Assembly (NCBI GenBank): GCA_964023205.1 | Contig: OZ026842.1 | Coordinates: 5,063,067-5,127,066 of the forward strand | Direction of reading: 5' to 3' | DNA: 64,000 nt | Source of the DNA: Lutraria lutraria | Lineage: Eukaryota; Mollusca; Bivalvia; Venerida; Mactridae | Shown: positions 46,375 to 59,100 of the stretch, piece by piece | How positions within the stretch are numbered: position 1 is the first letter of the stretch | How the letters are laid out: every line of letters starts with the position of its first letter | Program-made: the position numbers and the translations under genes | The notes under the pieces: model-generated | What the model saw: the letters and a program-made list of their open reading frames with translations, nothing else | The model's database searches: none | Told to the model about the DNA's origin: nothing

Positions 46375-48545
46375 TACAAAACATATATGAACACACTTCT
46401 ATCTTGTCAATTACAAATCAACTTGGAAATATATAACTCTGTAGCAGACAGTTTACACCAAACATGTAGTACAGTTTTATACATTTCTGCATATATACAG
46501 ATAAAGAGAAAGTAAACGATAAAATTATAATACAAATAAAATGTGTTTATATAAATATTGACTACATCAAGATAAACAAGTAAAGGCGCCTAAATTAATT
46601 TTTTTTTATAAAACAACTATGATAAATAAAACATTGATAATATAATTATAAACAAAACTAACAATTGAAATAAAAACTATAAACTGTATTTTAACATAAC
46701 TAATAGAAAATAAATAATAAGATCACACAAATAGGATTGTTTTAAGAATGAATATAAATAAATACATAAACAAATTTATCTTACTGCAAAATAAACTTAA
46801 AGCCACAATAATCTTCAGGAACGGTATATTGTTATCATTTGATAATCGAAAATCTGTGGTACAGAATTGTAAAATGGTTCAAATAAAACAGAATGCCATA
46901 TTAAAACATAAGAATACTTCTAATGAATAATCTTGAATGAAAAATTTACTTTTTAAGATAAAACTGTTCACTAAATGTATTCCAACCGATGCTTTGTCAG
47001 TGATATTGTTGTGAATTTTCCTTGAGTTTTCCGACAATCAAAGGATGGATAGCACACATATACAATGATGTAATACATTTATTGTTGAAGTTTATACAAT
47101 GTGTCAATCTCAGTGTGACGTCACTGATATGTGCGCAGTTCTGATAATTTACGAGGTGCTTTTTGGAAATGTTCACTATTTTACAACAATAATTATTGTA
47201 AACAATGGAGCATTTAACTTCCAATCAAAATACTAAATGCCATTTTGTGGCTATTTTTTCTATATAAGATATATTGTGGCTTTAAGCATTTGCATACAAC
47301 ATTCATTAGTTGTTATGTTTTAAAGTAACATTTCAAATTCATGTAAAGTATGACAAAGTTGATAAAAAGCAAAGATATAAGATACAAATCTATACTGACA
47401 GGTTAACTAGATACAAGCACATGTTGATAAAAGAAACCCCAGTTTTATAAACACACATATTGAAAAACTAACCGTATGATAAATTTTTAAGCTACCTATT
47501 GATTAATACAACCTGTATCCATGACGATATTTTGGTATGAAATATAAATTATGTAATAATACCATTACCATAAATATTGATAATGAACTCAAATAAAATA
47601 TACCACTCTATATATCTAGCAATAACAAAACCCATGCATATCACAAATGTTTGCCAAAATATTAAAATTACATCATAAAATATTTTATGTAAAATTGAAA
47701 ACATAATTCAGAAAATACTGAAAATTACTATATGAAAATAGGCCATGTTAAAAAATTGATCAAAATTCAGTATGGCCTAAAACATTGGTTAGTTTCTGGT
47801 TAAATGCTCATAAAATATATCGTAGATAGGTTGGGGCTTGTTCTGATCGCTTTAAGTATGTGGAAAGGTAAAATCAGTGAGAAAGTGCATCTACTTTCTT
47901 CAGGCCAAACAAAAAATTGAGGGTCGCTGGGAAAAATTAGGGTCGGCTGGGTAACAAGAAACAAACATTTTTTTACACATAAGGCTTTAATCAGGATTTC
48001 GTATCTTGCCATTTTAAATATTGTTAAAAGTACAGCAGCTCCGCAGAAAAATTTATCAAAGAAAAAAAAAATGGTAACCTAAAGTTTTTAGAAGTTTCAT
48101 TGTTGAGTTAATGTTAGAACAAAATAAAAAATAATGAAAAAAAAACATGCATAAATTAATGTGATAATTTAAGACTATTTCAATGCACTGCTAGAATTAT
48201 GACTAAAGCTACAAATTTAATAACAAGCAGTTATAAGAGATTGGATGGCACTTGTGTATATATTTTTTGTATACATATGTAAATGACATGGCAATGACGT
48301 AAGTAAAAATACTCTACTTAGTTACAATTTATATCACCCAACCCAAATATACAGTAACAAAGTCACAAGACAACTTATGGTGGTCCCATCACACTCATAT
48401 TAGCATTAAACAGCAAGAAGCCATTTTGGAACATTGCCAAAATTTGTATGTTTTCAGATCTTTCCCTATGAAATTAAGAAAATGTGAAGAAACCATGTTT
48501 TGTTAAATTTTACCTTGTGAAGACAACAACATAGGAATTTAGAAT
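46375..48545 (-). other. AT-rich 3' flank of the ceramidase gene
   Basis: No coding frame is supported. Part of the stretch may be 3' UTR of the minus-strand ceramidase gene. TTTATT (AATAAA on the minus strand) occurs in several places, and none can be chosen with confidence. Confidence 0.35.
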
Positions 48546-48722
48546 ACAGTCAAACCTGTGATCAAAGGCCATTCTGGGAAAGACAAAATGTGGCCTATAT
48601 GGACAGGTGACCTTTATTCAGAGGTCATTTTTGTTCTTAATAATCAATGAAATTTAAAAAAAATGGCCTTTATACAGAGGATAGCCTTTATTTGGAGATG
48701 GCCGCTAACATAGGTTCTGTCA
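48546..48722. mobile_element. CAAACCTG-family MITE, copy 3
   Basis: It starts ACAGTCAAACCTGTGATCAA. The interior has AAAGGCCA, TGGCCT and GGTGACC/GGTCATT boxes in inverted order, and the right end is AACATAGGTTCTGTC. It lies just downstream of the ceramidase stop codon, so it may be in the 3' UTR. Confidence 0.7.
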
Positions 48723-48988
48723 ATTAACAATTTATATTATTAGATGATGCTAACACTGTTTATTGACCTTGCATTGAAATTGCATGATGAAGCTGTGATT
48801 ATCTTCCTGGAGATTTCTAGTAAGATTTTAAATAATAAATATGGAAAGTTAAAGCAATCCTAAAATAGCACGGGAATACAAGTATATATACATGTAGTAT
48901 CAAGAATATAGTAAAGATAAACATTAACCATAAAATACTATCAATGATGTAACATCGTCAAACACGATTTGTTCCTCGTCACAAGCTG

Positions 48989-51900
48989 CTAGTCTAACGA
49001 TAAATATGGCCACACTTTTAACCAGTACTGAAATACACCAAAAATAACAACAGAATGAAAACTTGTTACATCATCATTCACAAATATCTCAAACAAAATG
49101 TGGCACAGAGTGTTTACACATGCTTTCAGTGGTTTAAAATAGTGGACATAACGTATTGATAAGTATACATAACTATATGTTTATATTCAAACTGGCGAAT
49201 GTTATCAGCGAAGATGTAATTTTTGTGCATTTTTTTTTTCATGGCAGTAGAGGTTATCTCAGTATCTCTATAAAGATGTTCTGGTAAGAAAACATGTTGC
49301 TCCAATTAGTGTTGAAATCATATAATAAATTTATATTTTTTAGAAGTTTAAAGTCCCATAATCAAATAAATTTATCAGGCGTAATAGTTTCTGTTTGTTC
49401 AATAACAAAGGAATCCAGGGTGTTTTCCTCCTGGGCATACTTTATAGCAAGAAAAAATGTTTCCAAAACCACTGCAGTATTTTTTCAACATCATTGCAAA
49501 AAAATACTATTTATAGAACAGCTAAGTTTTCCCGCAGTCATATTATGCACACGGTATGAAGTGACGTCACGCGCTCTATATATTAGCAAAATTCACAGCA
49601 AAATGAAAGTTTTTAGAAGAAAAAGAGCTTGTTTCGTCGGTTATAATTATCCTGGGATAATATCAGCAATTGTTAGTTTTATGCATATATTTTTTATAGC
49701 AAAAAGCTAATGGGGCTTTAACAAACGACAATAAGGCCAAGAAACTGTAAACAAGTACACATGACTATATTTTCCAAGCCAATATTTACCTTTATTGAAG
49801 CTTTCTGACCTAACACAGCGCATCTTGCCTCAGCACTATATAAAAAACAAAATAAATAAGATAAGACCCCAAGGTTATAAAACATGAGAACGGTCTCTTG
49901 AGATCAAATCTCAATTCCATTCTCAAAGTATTCCGGTTTTAAAAGATAGAGCTGATAATTATTTAAATACTGTAGAATCATTAATTTTCGTTGGGTTCAA
50001 TTTTCGTGGCTATTTCGTGGGGACATAAATTCGTGGATTTTGATTTTTGAAAAGAAATGCCTTATCTCGCATTTGAATTCCTGTGGATTTGATTTTGTGG
50101 ATGAGTCGGACCCACGAAATTAAATCCCCAATGAAAATTAATGTTTCCATAGTACATATTCAGATAAATTATTCTGTCAGACTTAAGTACCAATAATATA
50201 ATTATTGTTTTATCATAAATAACTTAAATTAATTTGGATTATACAACAAAAAACACAAATATACGAACTAGTATTATTATTTCATTTGTCTACGTTTCGG
50301 CGCAACTAAATAAATAACTTCATAAATAACTTAGGAACATTAAAAGACAAAATGTGAGATCTGAGCTTCAGACCAATCTCAAGTTTTATAACCTCATGGC
50401 CAGGTTTTATAATAAACAAACTAGAAAAACATCGATGCTAATTTAGTCAACAGCACATGTTAAAATCCATTATTTTGATAGTGAATTTCAAGAGTAACTA
50501 TGTTTATAAAAACAGATAGTTGCCATTGATAAAATATGCTCTGATAAGGCAGAGACATAGATAACATGCTATAAGGCTACAGTTTCTTTTTATCTCACCC
50601 GCAAAAGAAAGTTGCGTAAAAGTTTGCAAAATTAGTATAGACTGTATCACTGCATAGCAGAATCTCAATCACTCAGACGCTCGTTATTAAATAGTGATCC
50701 GCTGACCAGGACGGCCAAACGAAAAAATGACTAGCAGACTGCATGAATGTTTAACTGGTTCCTGTTCCATGTTGCAATGCACGTTGTAAACACAGGGTCA
50801 GCCGGAACCAGTTTATACATGGATTTTCCCATTGCCCCAGTGACAACTGAGCAACCGCATTCCACAAGGACACCGCGCTCCAGCACAGCGCCAATAAAAA
50901 CAATATATTATAAAATCATTGAACATAATCTTGAAAGACTTACACAAAAACTAGTCCCAGATATGTGCCTAACCCAGCCAGTAGATGCCACCAAGCATGA
51001 AGCTCAAACATAGGTGAGAATGGACCAGTCAAATCTCGGATAGATCTAAAATCAAACATTACAACTTGATCATCATCTACTGTTTTCTTTCATAGAGGAA
51101 TATTTGTACGTTATACAGGCAGTCATTTGAAAACTCAGGATTAAGTGTTTTCAAGATTTAGTTCTATCAAAATTCTCACAAATTCAAATTTAAAACTGAA
51201 CATATACTTGAGGCAATATTGAAACAAAAATGTGCATATTTACTTTGAAATAGTTTCCAACACTCTTTCACAGTCAATAACCAGCCAGTAAGAACACACA
51301 CACCAAAACAAATTAGGGGACATAACTCAGCAAACATTGACGTAATCTTATGTTTTTTATATAAGGGATGGTAATAGTGAAAGGATCATTCTTAAAAAAC
51401 CAAAGGAAAACAAGAAGGTCGTTTATTGCTCAATAATCTGATGGATGAAAAAATAGAGGTAAAAATATACCTTAAAATACCACAGAATCCGTTGTCTATA
51501 TTCCATAAGAAGAAACCAAAACCATATGAAAATACACCAGCTATAAATATCCTTTTATTGCACGTTTTTAGACTCCTGAAAAAGGGCAGAATATTTTATT
51601 TTTTAAATTAAAAACATTTTTTATCTCAGGTCACTAAGTTATACCAATATCAATAAACGCATAGCCCAGTTAACTCAGTGGTTGGAGTGTTGGTCTAGTG
51701 ACCAAGAGGTTGTGAGTTTGATCGCTGGGTGAAGCTCAGACTGTCTGAGACAAATCTGACTGAAGATATTACATCCTAAATTAAATTGCCCTCCATCTCT
51801 GAATTATGTGGGGTACTTAGCAGAAGCTTACAGATAATATGTGATAGAGTACTGGTTAAGGCCTGAATAAAGTCCAGGAAAGCTGGTTAGGATATCTGCC

Positions 51901-54900
51901 TGCCACGATATAGCTCAATAAACTGAAATAATGTGTTAAAAATGGCGTCAAATCTGATGAAATAAATAAACCAATTATTCCAGTGGTTCCCTTCTTTTCC
52001 ATCCCAGTTAATATGAAGCCAGCTGACAGGTCAGCTTACCAACATAAAAAAAATTAAGCTTTAATGAACTGACAAACAGTGGGAAATGTATGTAACAAGA
52101 ACTGGTTTACAAGGTGAATAACAAAATATTACCTACCTGACAAGTCTGGCACAGGAGAATACCATACATAAAACCATGATAGCATATGCAATCTGAAAAC
52201 ATAATAATATGACAGGTAATCTGGTGTTCATAAAAAGAAACAGAAAGTAGAAAATAAACTGAGTTAAATATCTTAATGTCCGTCTAATATTTTATAGCAT
52301 TTGGAAGAAAATCACTAAACACACTTGGTGGATTATTTGGTGGTCTTTTAATGAAGGCTGATTACATAAGAATTAATTGGGTTCTTCCAAGAATGGATTT
52401 TTATAAGGTTGATATCTGGAGTGTAATCGCAACAGAAATAAAATAAAAGACCAATGTTTGTTATATACATGTATAAACTATTGACGTTATATGAAATCTA
52501 TTAAAAATGAGTAGGTAGTTTTTAAACTCAAGACTAAAAACATTCAGATTAATTACCTAACAAACAAACAAACAAATATGACTTTTCACTATCAGGCTTC
52601 CTAATGTTCTCCTCCCAAGTTTACTTACACCTCAATGATGGGTAAATAAAACTATAATATGGTAATACAGTACAACCTCTCCAGAGTGACCATCTCTTGA
52701 GCAAACGACCTCCCTTCAACAACAGTATGATTTAACTATTAATTTAACCTCTCTAGAGCAGAAACCTCTTGACAACAACATAATTTTGATACTCCTGAAG
52801 GGTGTTGCTCTGGAGAGGTTGCACTGTATTCCATAAATTATCTAAATGTTGAACTTACTTGAAAAAACAATGGGATTTTACTATACATATAAATCTGCAA
52901 AATAAATAATTCATTGGCTGTTAAACAATGTGAATAGAAATGAATAAAAGAAACACAAGAAAACAATGACCTGGATGAAGTGACGTACACTCAACTTCGG
53001 ACAGCTGACACGTATACAGCGTATTGAGCTAACTCCATTTTTACCATTTTGAGAAAAAGGCCAACAAACATTCAAAGTTAATTAAAAAGCTTTTTAACGG
53101 GGGCTCCCGTCGCTTAAACAAGGGCTCGAGGAGATAGCCCTCTATGAGAAAAATCCAACAATGTAGAAATCTCATAAACTTCAAATTCGCAGATACATGT
53201 AGCTGACTATAATATTGATTATTCAGGCGACGATATAACAAATACACAAAAATGGAATCAATTAAGACTTTGAATGAACTTAAACAAAGAATATTCCATG
53301 AATACACAGCGGACACTAGTGTTTAGCTTTAGATCACCAAGACTTCCTTTAAAAGCTAATAATATACATGTATTGGTACTTTTACAGGGATTTTCTTTAT
53401 TATATATAGTTGTAGCCTTGGGAAGGGCGCCTTCTTCCCTCCTTCTTTGTAATTATGCAATTTTCCCAATGTTTCTAATTTACTCCTTGAAAATTCATTG
53501 GCCAAATTGGTTTCAGAATCTTTTCTCCAAAAGAGGCTTCAACCTGTCATTTCAGCCCAATTTTAAGGGCTATGGTACCTTACCCAAAACATAAAGAAAT
53601 CCCCTGTAAAAGTGATGAATTCAGAATAAATTTACCTTAATACAATTTATAAAACTGTTTATTATGAGTTTTTTAAATTGACTTTGACCATAACAGAATA
53701 ACTGACTGAATATGCCTTGATTTAGACAATGAGACATTTAACATGATAAACATTTTCACTTACAATTGTAACCAATGAGCAATAAGAAAATAATGCTGCC
53801 TGAAGTGGAAAATTAGATTTACTTGGTGGTTCTTCAACCATAACTCTGTAACAAAAGGAAACATATGTGCTATAATATATAATAAGTAAAGTATACTTTA
53901 TATAATTGATCAATAAGTAAAAACATTTGATTATACATGTAGTAACATGACAAATCATATAAACCTGACTGAAGTACAATTCAGAATATCTACAATCTGA
54001 CTAAAGTACTCGATCTTCCTAACGGCCTCATAGCGTAGCGGGTTTGAGGATACGATGTTTATCAGATTGGCATGTCTATAAATTGTTGTTTAAAAAAGTT
54101 GAACAATTAATTACCGTCAAAATTTGTACCAAAATTTTAATGTAAGAATTAATAATTAATGAACAACATACATTTTGTATGTATAAAAATAGAATATTTC
54201 ACAATTGAAAATTTTTAATAATCAAAAATATGATTAGGCCACACCAATTTAATAACTTGTTCATCGGATTTTTTTTCTGAAAAGAGCAAGCGAGCGAGCG
54301 AAATATTTTTATTAATATTATTTTTTACTTTTCCAATTTGACCGAGCGAGCGAGCGAAAAAATAATTTTAATATTTTTTTTATTTTCCTTCTTTCAAAAC
54401 AAGCGAAAAAAATCTAAAAAGCTTTTCTATTTCAAACAAGCATGTGATCAAGCAAATAAAGAATCTGTATTTTTATTAGTATCAATAACCCTTAGGTTTA
54501 CCAGTGAAAACACTTTTAATGTCTTTATTCTATTCTTTTTTTATATGAAAATTGATAAATCACCCATAAAGAAACACACAAAAAATAGATTAAACTTACA
54601 GAACAATACCATGTATACCATATTCTTGTTACAATTACTAAGATAAAACGACATAATATTGTATACTGGATCTATCACTGGAATGACACTGTACACAACT
54701 TGGACACAATATATAACTGTTTAATTTTGGAGACATGTTTTAAAAGAATTTACCCTTAATTCCTATATAAACTAGAACCATGAGTGAAGGATAGACCCAC
54801 ATCAAATATTCTAAGATATCTTCAGTATACTGGTATACTTAAATCTATAGAAATAACAAATAATCTGTGTGAATGTGCCATAAAATTCTGTGTCAAAAGT

Positions 54901-57900
54901 CACATTTTTAATATTGAATTTAAAAGTTTACTTTGCATGTTAATTTGACTACTGATAACCGATGTCAACGTACTTTAGCCACTCCGTGTACAACTACCGT
55001 CTGAACAGTGCTATTCTAAATCGTTCTTTACAATGGGTATCATGGGCTAACGAAAGTTTGTTTAAGTTAACTGGTCAACGTTTCGGTGACATGTCATGTA
55101 AACTCAGATTATTTGAAAAGCGAATTTTCGAGAATAGGCGATTTTTACCATGACACCGGCAGTTATTCACCATTGCACCAGTTTCGTTTTCCAAACGGGT
55201 TTTAATGTGTGATTTTTCCACACACAACAAATTAAATATTCAGTTTCTGAAGGCTGGGCAAAATCGAAAGAGTCTCGCCGTCACAAACAGTTGGACTAGG
55301 CCACGAGCGCTACCATCTTGGGAACTAACGTCACCCATATTCCTATTCCTCGCTACTCATATTTTCTATGGTCTTATCTACGATAATCGACATGTTTCTG
55401 ATTGTCTATGATATCGCGTGCAATTAACATTCTTCTTAGATTTAAACATTCGGAATTACCGAATAAATTCATTAAAAAATCAGCTACGATATTATTACGG
55501 TATCGTAAAGAGAGCCGCATATATAATGGAGCAACACCGTAGAATACAATTTTGTAGTGATAAAATCCGGGACACCGTACCGTTCCGGATTTTTTAAAAA
55601 GATGTCGGCACGAGCAAGCGGTCGGAAGCAAAAAACAAAAAATAATATTATTTTTCGAATTTTGATAAAAAGCGAGCGGCAAATCCGATGAACAAGTTAT
55701 CAAATTGGTGTGGCCTTAATGACATCATAAAAAATGAAATTTTACGAACATTTCATCAGATTTAATGCCATTTTCAACATTATTAGTCCTAACCAGCATC
55801 CCAGGACTTCATTTAGGCCTTAACCAGTACTAACCACATTATATCCAGAAGCTACATGTATTGCAAAGTTACCCCACATAATTCAGAGGTAGAGAACAAT
55901 TTAACATAGGATGTAATATCTTCAGTCGTATTTGTCACAGACAGTGTGAGCCTCGCCCAGGGTTCAAACTCACAACCTCTTGATCAGTAGACCAATGCTC
56001 TAACCACTGAGCTAACCAGACAGGCCCAAATTTTATGAACAATACAATGTATCTGGTAAAAAACGACAAGTATACAAACACTTTACTTACACTGCATATA
56101 TTAAGAAAGCAGATCCCCAAATCATTGGAAGTTCATCAAGTAACTATAAGAAGAAAAGAAGTCCCAGAGTTTATGTACAAATCAAAATAAATACAATGAA
56201 TGTTAAATGGATGTATCCTGTCAGGACTTCGGAAAGTGAGATTATTCTCAACTCAAAAACATAATTTTAATATACTTAATGTTTTATATGATAAAGTCAT
56301 GAATAGTGATATTAATGACAGTAAAGTTTGTACTTCAATATCTTATATATATTAATCACTCCTTTGATAATACTGTACACGAGATAGTTAAAAAAATATC
56401 ATATTCTAAAAAATTGATGTTCATTATAATAACAAGATTGAAGAATATTGTGTGTACAGGTGATTACTGTATCCAGACAAGTAATTAGAATACCTCAAGG
56501 TTTATGAAAATGTTCAAATATTGCCTGCAAGTTTCAACAGAATTGAATCTATAAGTACAACAAAAGCTTTACCTCTTAGTCTAACAAACAACGATTTTTA
56601 CATTATTTATCAACAACTAGAAGGGGGCACACATGATTGTTTTTCATTTGGACCTCAAAGGAGAAGTCAATCTGAAATGACTTAATGAAGAATTTCATGA
56701 CTTGTACTCTTGCCTTCCATTTATTGATTCCTGCATAATCACATGGAGCTTTCATTAAAATATCTAAAGAGGTTAACAAACTGACAGAAAGATGACCTTA
56801 TGCACATAATTTGGGATTCAAGGAAAATAGTGTGCAGACTTTAAAAGTTTATTAAGGCAGTTACTAACCTGCATACTGTACAATAACGTCATATGAAAGC
56901 ACCATGATCCAATACCAACGCCTGAATATGTACAGAAGATTTCATTGTAACAGTTCACAAACACAAAAACTCTACAATCAATATACTCTTCTTTGAGGAT
57001 TAAAAAAATTCAGATTGCTGCAGGCCTAAAAATCTAGACATAATGGAATAACAGGTTTTTCCCCAGTATTTTGGGAACATGACCTATACCCTTGAGATTG
57101 GGAATTTCCAGGATGTTTTGTTAAAAATTGGGAAAATATGTGTGATATGTTTGCAATGTTTATGAGTATACAGACAGACAGTCACTGTCCATAATTGGAA
57201 ATTACAATCACATGTTCATAACAGTGAAAGATCTCCTGTTTTCAGAGATTTTATTTATTTTTTATATTTTTTTTACATTTGGAAGTTTCAATTGGGAATT
57301 TTTGTTTGCGAATTGGGAAAAAAGATATTATTTTCCATTGGGAATATGACCCAATATCAGCTATAAAATTACCTAAAAAAATAACATTAAAATTCAATGA
57401 TGGTCAGAAAGAAAGAATATTAATAGTGTATGTTCTACTTACTGAGTAGACTTATATGGCAAGCGATTAGTCTGGGTTCAAGGCTCTGTTTGATAAGCAG
57501 AAATACCGTAACAAGGGGAGGTAATATCATCGATACATTACTGACAGTGTTCCCTGAAAAATGAATTTATAATTAGTGTATAAACAATGTTGTATTTGTA
57601 GCTGTTTAGTCTGACAAATGTATTGTCATCTTGTGGATAGATGCATAAAGTATTGCATAAATGTCACACTAACTCATGCTGCCTAAGTGTCAATATTGTA
57701 TCATACATATTGAACCAATAATAATTATTATTAAAAAGAAACATTAAATTTTTTTAATCTTTTGTATAGAAACATTCTCAAAATGACAAAAAAAATTATA
57801 GTCTAGAAGGTCAAAGTATGTGTCACAAAAAGTAATCTATATATCCAGGCCGACCCTATTACAACCTACCTAACTCTTTACCAGTGTTAAAATGCACGAC

Positions 57901-58746
57901 AGTACAAGTCTGCAGTCATACAACCACTTTATCCTCATAAGCAATTCTTCTTCTTGTCAAAAAACATTAAAATCAATAAAATAATATGTCAGCTGATCGT
58001 ATTTCTTGACACACTGACATCCATATTGATTTTTGCTTGATGACCTTATTACCGCCTATCGACCAATCAAAATGCGAGATATTTAGTAACCCGGGAATTT
58101 CCTCCGTTAGTACTAAGCTCCAACCAATTTGCAGACCATCTAGCATTTGCAGAAATATCAAAACTGTGTTTTAATAGATGTAATGCATTAAAATGCGACA
58201 CATTTATATAGCAATGAAAAGTCACAGCATGCAAAGTAAACAATGGTCTGGTTCCCTGCTGATAAATGCCAGGCGGAAACGCAAGTAGAGGCGACACACA
58301 TGTGCGAGTCATTGTTATTATCCAGGTATCGGCGGTAATAGCCTCACTGCGGTAATAGGCATACAAGGGATATTGCGTACAGGATCATGCGTTCACATCT
58401 CAACACAAATATTTTAGAATCTAGGATATATTTCCATCGACAGGCTATAATATGAAAAGTACACATAAAATAGATCTATTATTATTGACTGAATGATTCA
58501 GTGTTACCTGACAGCCACTTTATTCTCGTGAAAGGCAGATAAGTTTATCTTACAAGTTACAGCTTCACAACAACGACGCAAAAATGTCGACTTTCAGCCA
58601 TTTCGTAGCTGACATAAAACATGGAAAACGGAATAATGTAAAATAAAATGTTTCTTACAAAATTCTGCAATAAAATTAGTCACAGTATAGTTGTCTTCGC
58701 ACCAATCTATCGTAGAACTAGGGAGACCCCAATAACCCGGCGTCAT
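48989..58746 (-). CDS. ACER3: Alkaline ceramidase, ACER3-like (complete, 10 exons)
   Basis: Minus-strand exons: 58746-58659, 57553-57443, 56921-56869, 56143-56091, 53845-53764, 52192-52137, 51575-51471, 51045-50944, 49835-49790, 49027-48989. All have GT-AG borders and matching phases and give 244 residues (human ACER3 has 267). The enzyme hydrolyses ceramide to sphingosine and fatty acid in ER/Golgi membranes. The start [17 protein letters not shown] has the family's calcium-binding residues (D14, W15, E17, N19 and E28). The zinc site is complete: H76 in SWCFHMTL, and H199 and H203 in HAWWH. D87 in LLDELPM matches the catalytic aspartate. WNIDN-FC (172-179) is another family mark. Seven membrane segments are expected from the family. 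The last exon adds only 12 residues (starting YWLKVWPYL). Spacing of the metal residues matches ACER3 with a constant offset of five in the first half. If exon 9 is not spliced, a short alternative tail ends inside a MITE border. Confidence 0.93.
49348..49721 (+). mobile_element. TTAA-type MITE with full CRE, TATA box and short ORF, copy 4
   Basis: The ends are TTAAAGTCCCATAATC and GCTAATGGGGCTTTAA. TGACGTCA is at 49562-49569, a CTCTATATAT box follows within ten bases, and a 35-codon frame runs from ATG 49603 to TAA 49710. It lies in intron 9 of the ceramidase gene, in the opposite direction, 68 bases from the exon 9 donor. Confidence 0.85.
49966..50155 (+). mobile_element. MITE-like repeat, TTCAATTTTCGTGG family, copy 2
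   Basis: It starts ACTGTAGAATCATTAATTTT and ends AAAATTAATGTTTCCATAGT, so the ends are near inverse. It shares GGACATAAATTCGTGGATTT with the copy at 16107-16282. It lies in intron 8 of the ceramidase gene. Confidence 0.7.
51660..51910 (+). mobile_element. tRNA-derived SINE family 2, copy 1
   Basis: The head AGCCCAGTTAACTCAGTGGT has A-box character, and GGTTGTGAGTTTGATC lies at the B-box place. The body is AAATTGCCCTCCATCTCTGA...GCTGGTTAGGATAT. The inverse copy lies at 55787-56025. A working tRNA is unlikely, since the cloverleaf does not close. It lies in intron 6 of the ceramidase gene. Confidence 0.8.
52668..52833. mobile_element. MITE of the ACAGTAAAACCTCTCCAGAG family, copy 3
   Basis: It starts ACAGTACAACCTCTCCAGAG and ends CTCTGGAGAGGTTGCACTGT, almost perfect inverted ends. 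It lies in intron 5 of the ceramidase gene. Confidence 0.8.
52980..53620. other. Unrecognised denser stretch in intron 5 of the ceramidase gene
   Basis: Open frames of about 90-105 codons run on both strands (minus 53316-53041, plus 53274-53594). Neither shows a motif I recognise, and neither has clear splice borders joining the ceramidase frame. It may be an old piece of a mobile element. Confidence 0.3.
54237..55715. mobile_element. 1.48-kb DNA transposon-like element with about 35-bp inverted ends
   Basis: Left end GGCCACACCAATTTAATAAC...TTCATCGGATTT; the right end is the inverse with a single change. TTA flanks it on both sides, a three-base target duplication of the kind made by PIF/Harbinger elements. 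Subterminal AAGCGAGCGAGCGAAA repeats follow the left end and AGCGAGCGGC lies near the right end. Several short frames exist, the longest about 109 codons, and none shows transposase motifs, so it is probably non-autonomous. It lies in intron 4 of the ceramidase gene. Confidence 0.8.
55787..56025 (-). mobile_element. tRNA-derived SINE family 2, copy 2
   Basis: On the minus strand it starts GGCCTGTCTGGTTAGCTCAG, with GTGGTTAGAGC as A-box and GGTTGTGAGTTTGAAC as B-box. The body matches 51660-51910. It lies in intron 4 of the ceramidase gene, directly beside exon 4. Confidence 0.82.
57028..57370 (-). repeat. Dispersed repeat, CAGGGATTTTTT family, copy 3 (inverse)
   Basis: On the plus strand it opens TTTTTCCCCAGTATTTTGGG, then has GAACATGACCTATACCCTTG and TTGGGAATTT blocks, which are the inverse of the copies at 10540 and 14234. 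It lies in intron 2 of the ceramidase gene. Confidence 0.65.
58045..58365. mobile_element. Possible MITE with TTATTACCGCC ends
   Basis: The left end is CTTATTACCGCCTATCGACC; the right end holds ATCGGCGGTAATAGCC and GCGGTAATAGGC, its near inverse. It lies in intron 1 of the ceramidase gene. Open frames on the minus strand across it have no family match. Confidence 0.5.
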
Positions 58747-59100
58747 TGTTGTTTACAAATTGGCGTGATTGTTTTGTTGTTATAGAAACACTCAAGAAGA
58801 ACAATGATCTCCGAAAGTGCGCCGTCCCGCGCTGTGTTCTATACACGTTTAAATTAAGTATTTACTGATCGAACTACCATTCGGGTTTTTATAAATAATT
58901 GCAGTAAAAAAGGCAAATTCTATGCGATGAACATACATTTATGTATTGAATATTTATAAATAAACTTTAATTTACATTCATTTTGGACCTATTCACTCGA
59001 GTAAATTAAAAACACGCCATTGTGCGTGTGTGAACGTATTTCTCAGTTACGGAAATGCCCGAGTAGTTACGATTGCAAATTATATATATTAAATTTCTAC
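58747..59100 (-). promoter_or_regulatory. Probable promoter and 5' UTR region of the ceramidase gene
   Basis: The stretch directly upstream of the ATG at 58746 contains GAAAGTGCGCCGTCCCGCGC at about 58815, a small GC-rich patch in AT-rich surroundings. No TATA box at the usual distance is obvious. It is placed by position and composition only. Confidence 0.4.

Noticed and set aside
49294..49710. 138-codon plus-strand frame
   Set aside because: Nearly all of it is the CRE/TATA MITE; only the last 35 codons are shared with other copies, and those are reported under the MITE.
51660..51735. Possible tRNA gene
   Set aside because: A- and B-box-like phrases are present, but the stems do not pair as a tRNA and the same body recurs at 55787, so it is a SINE.
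53041..53594. Opposite open frames of about 90-105 codons in ceramidase intron 5
   Set aside because: No recognised motif and no splice borders that keep a frame; not enough to call a gene.
54338..55703. Open frames inside the 1.48-kb inverted-end element as a transposase
   Set aside because: Short, low-complexity in part, and no DDE or DNA-binding motif seen.
58067..58366. 99-codon minus-strand frame in ceramidase intron 1
   Set aside because: It coincides with a putative MITE and has no family resemblance.
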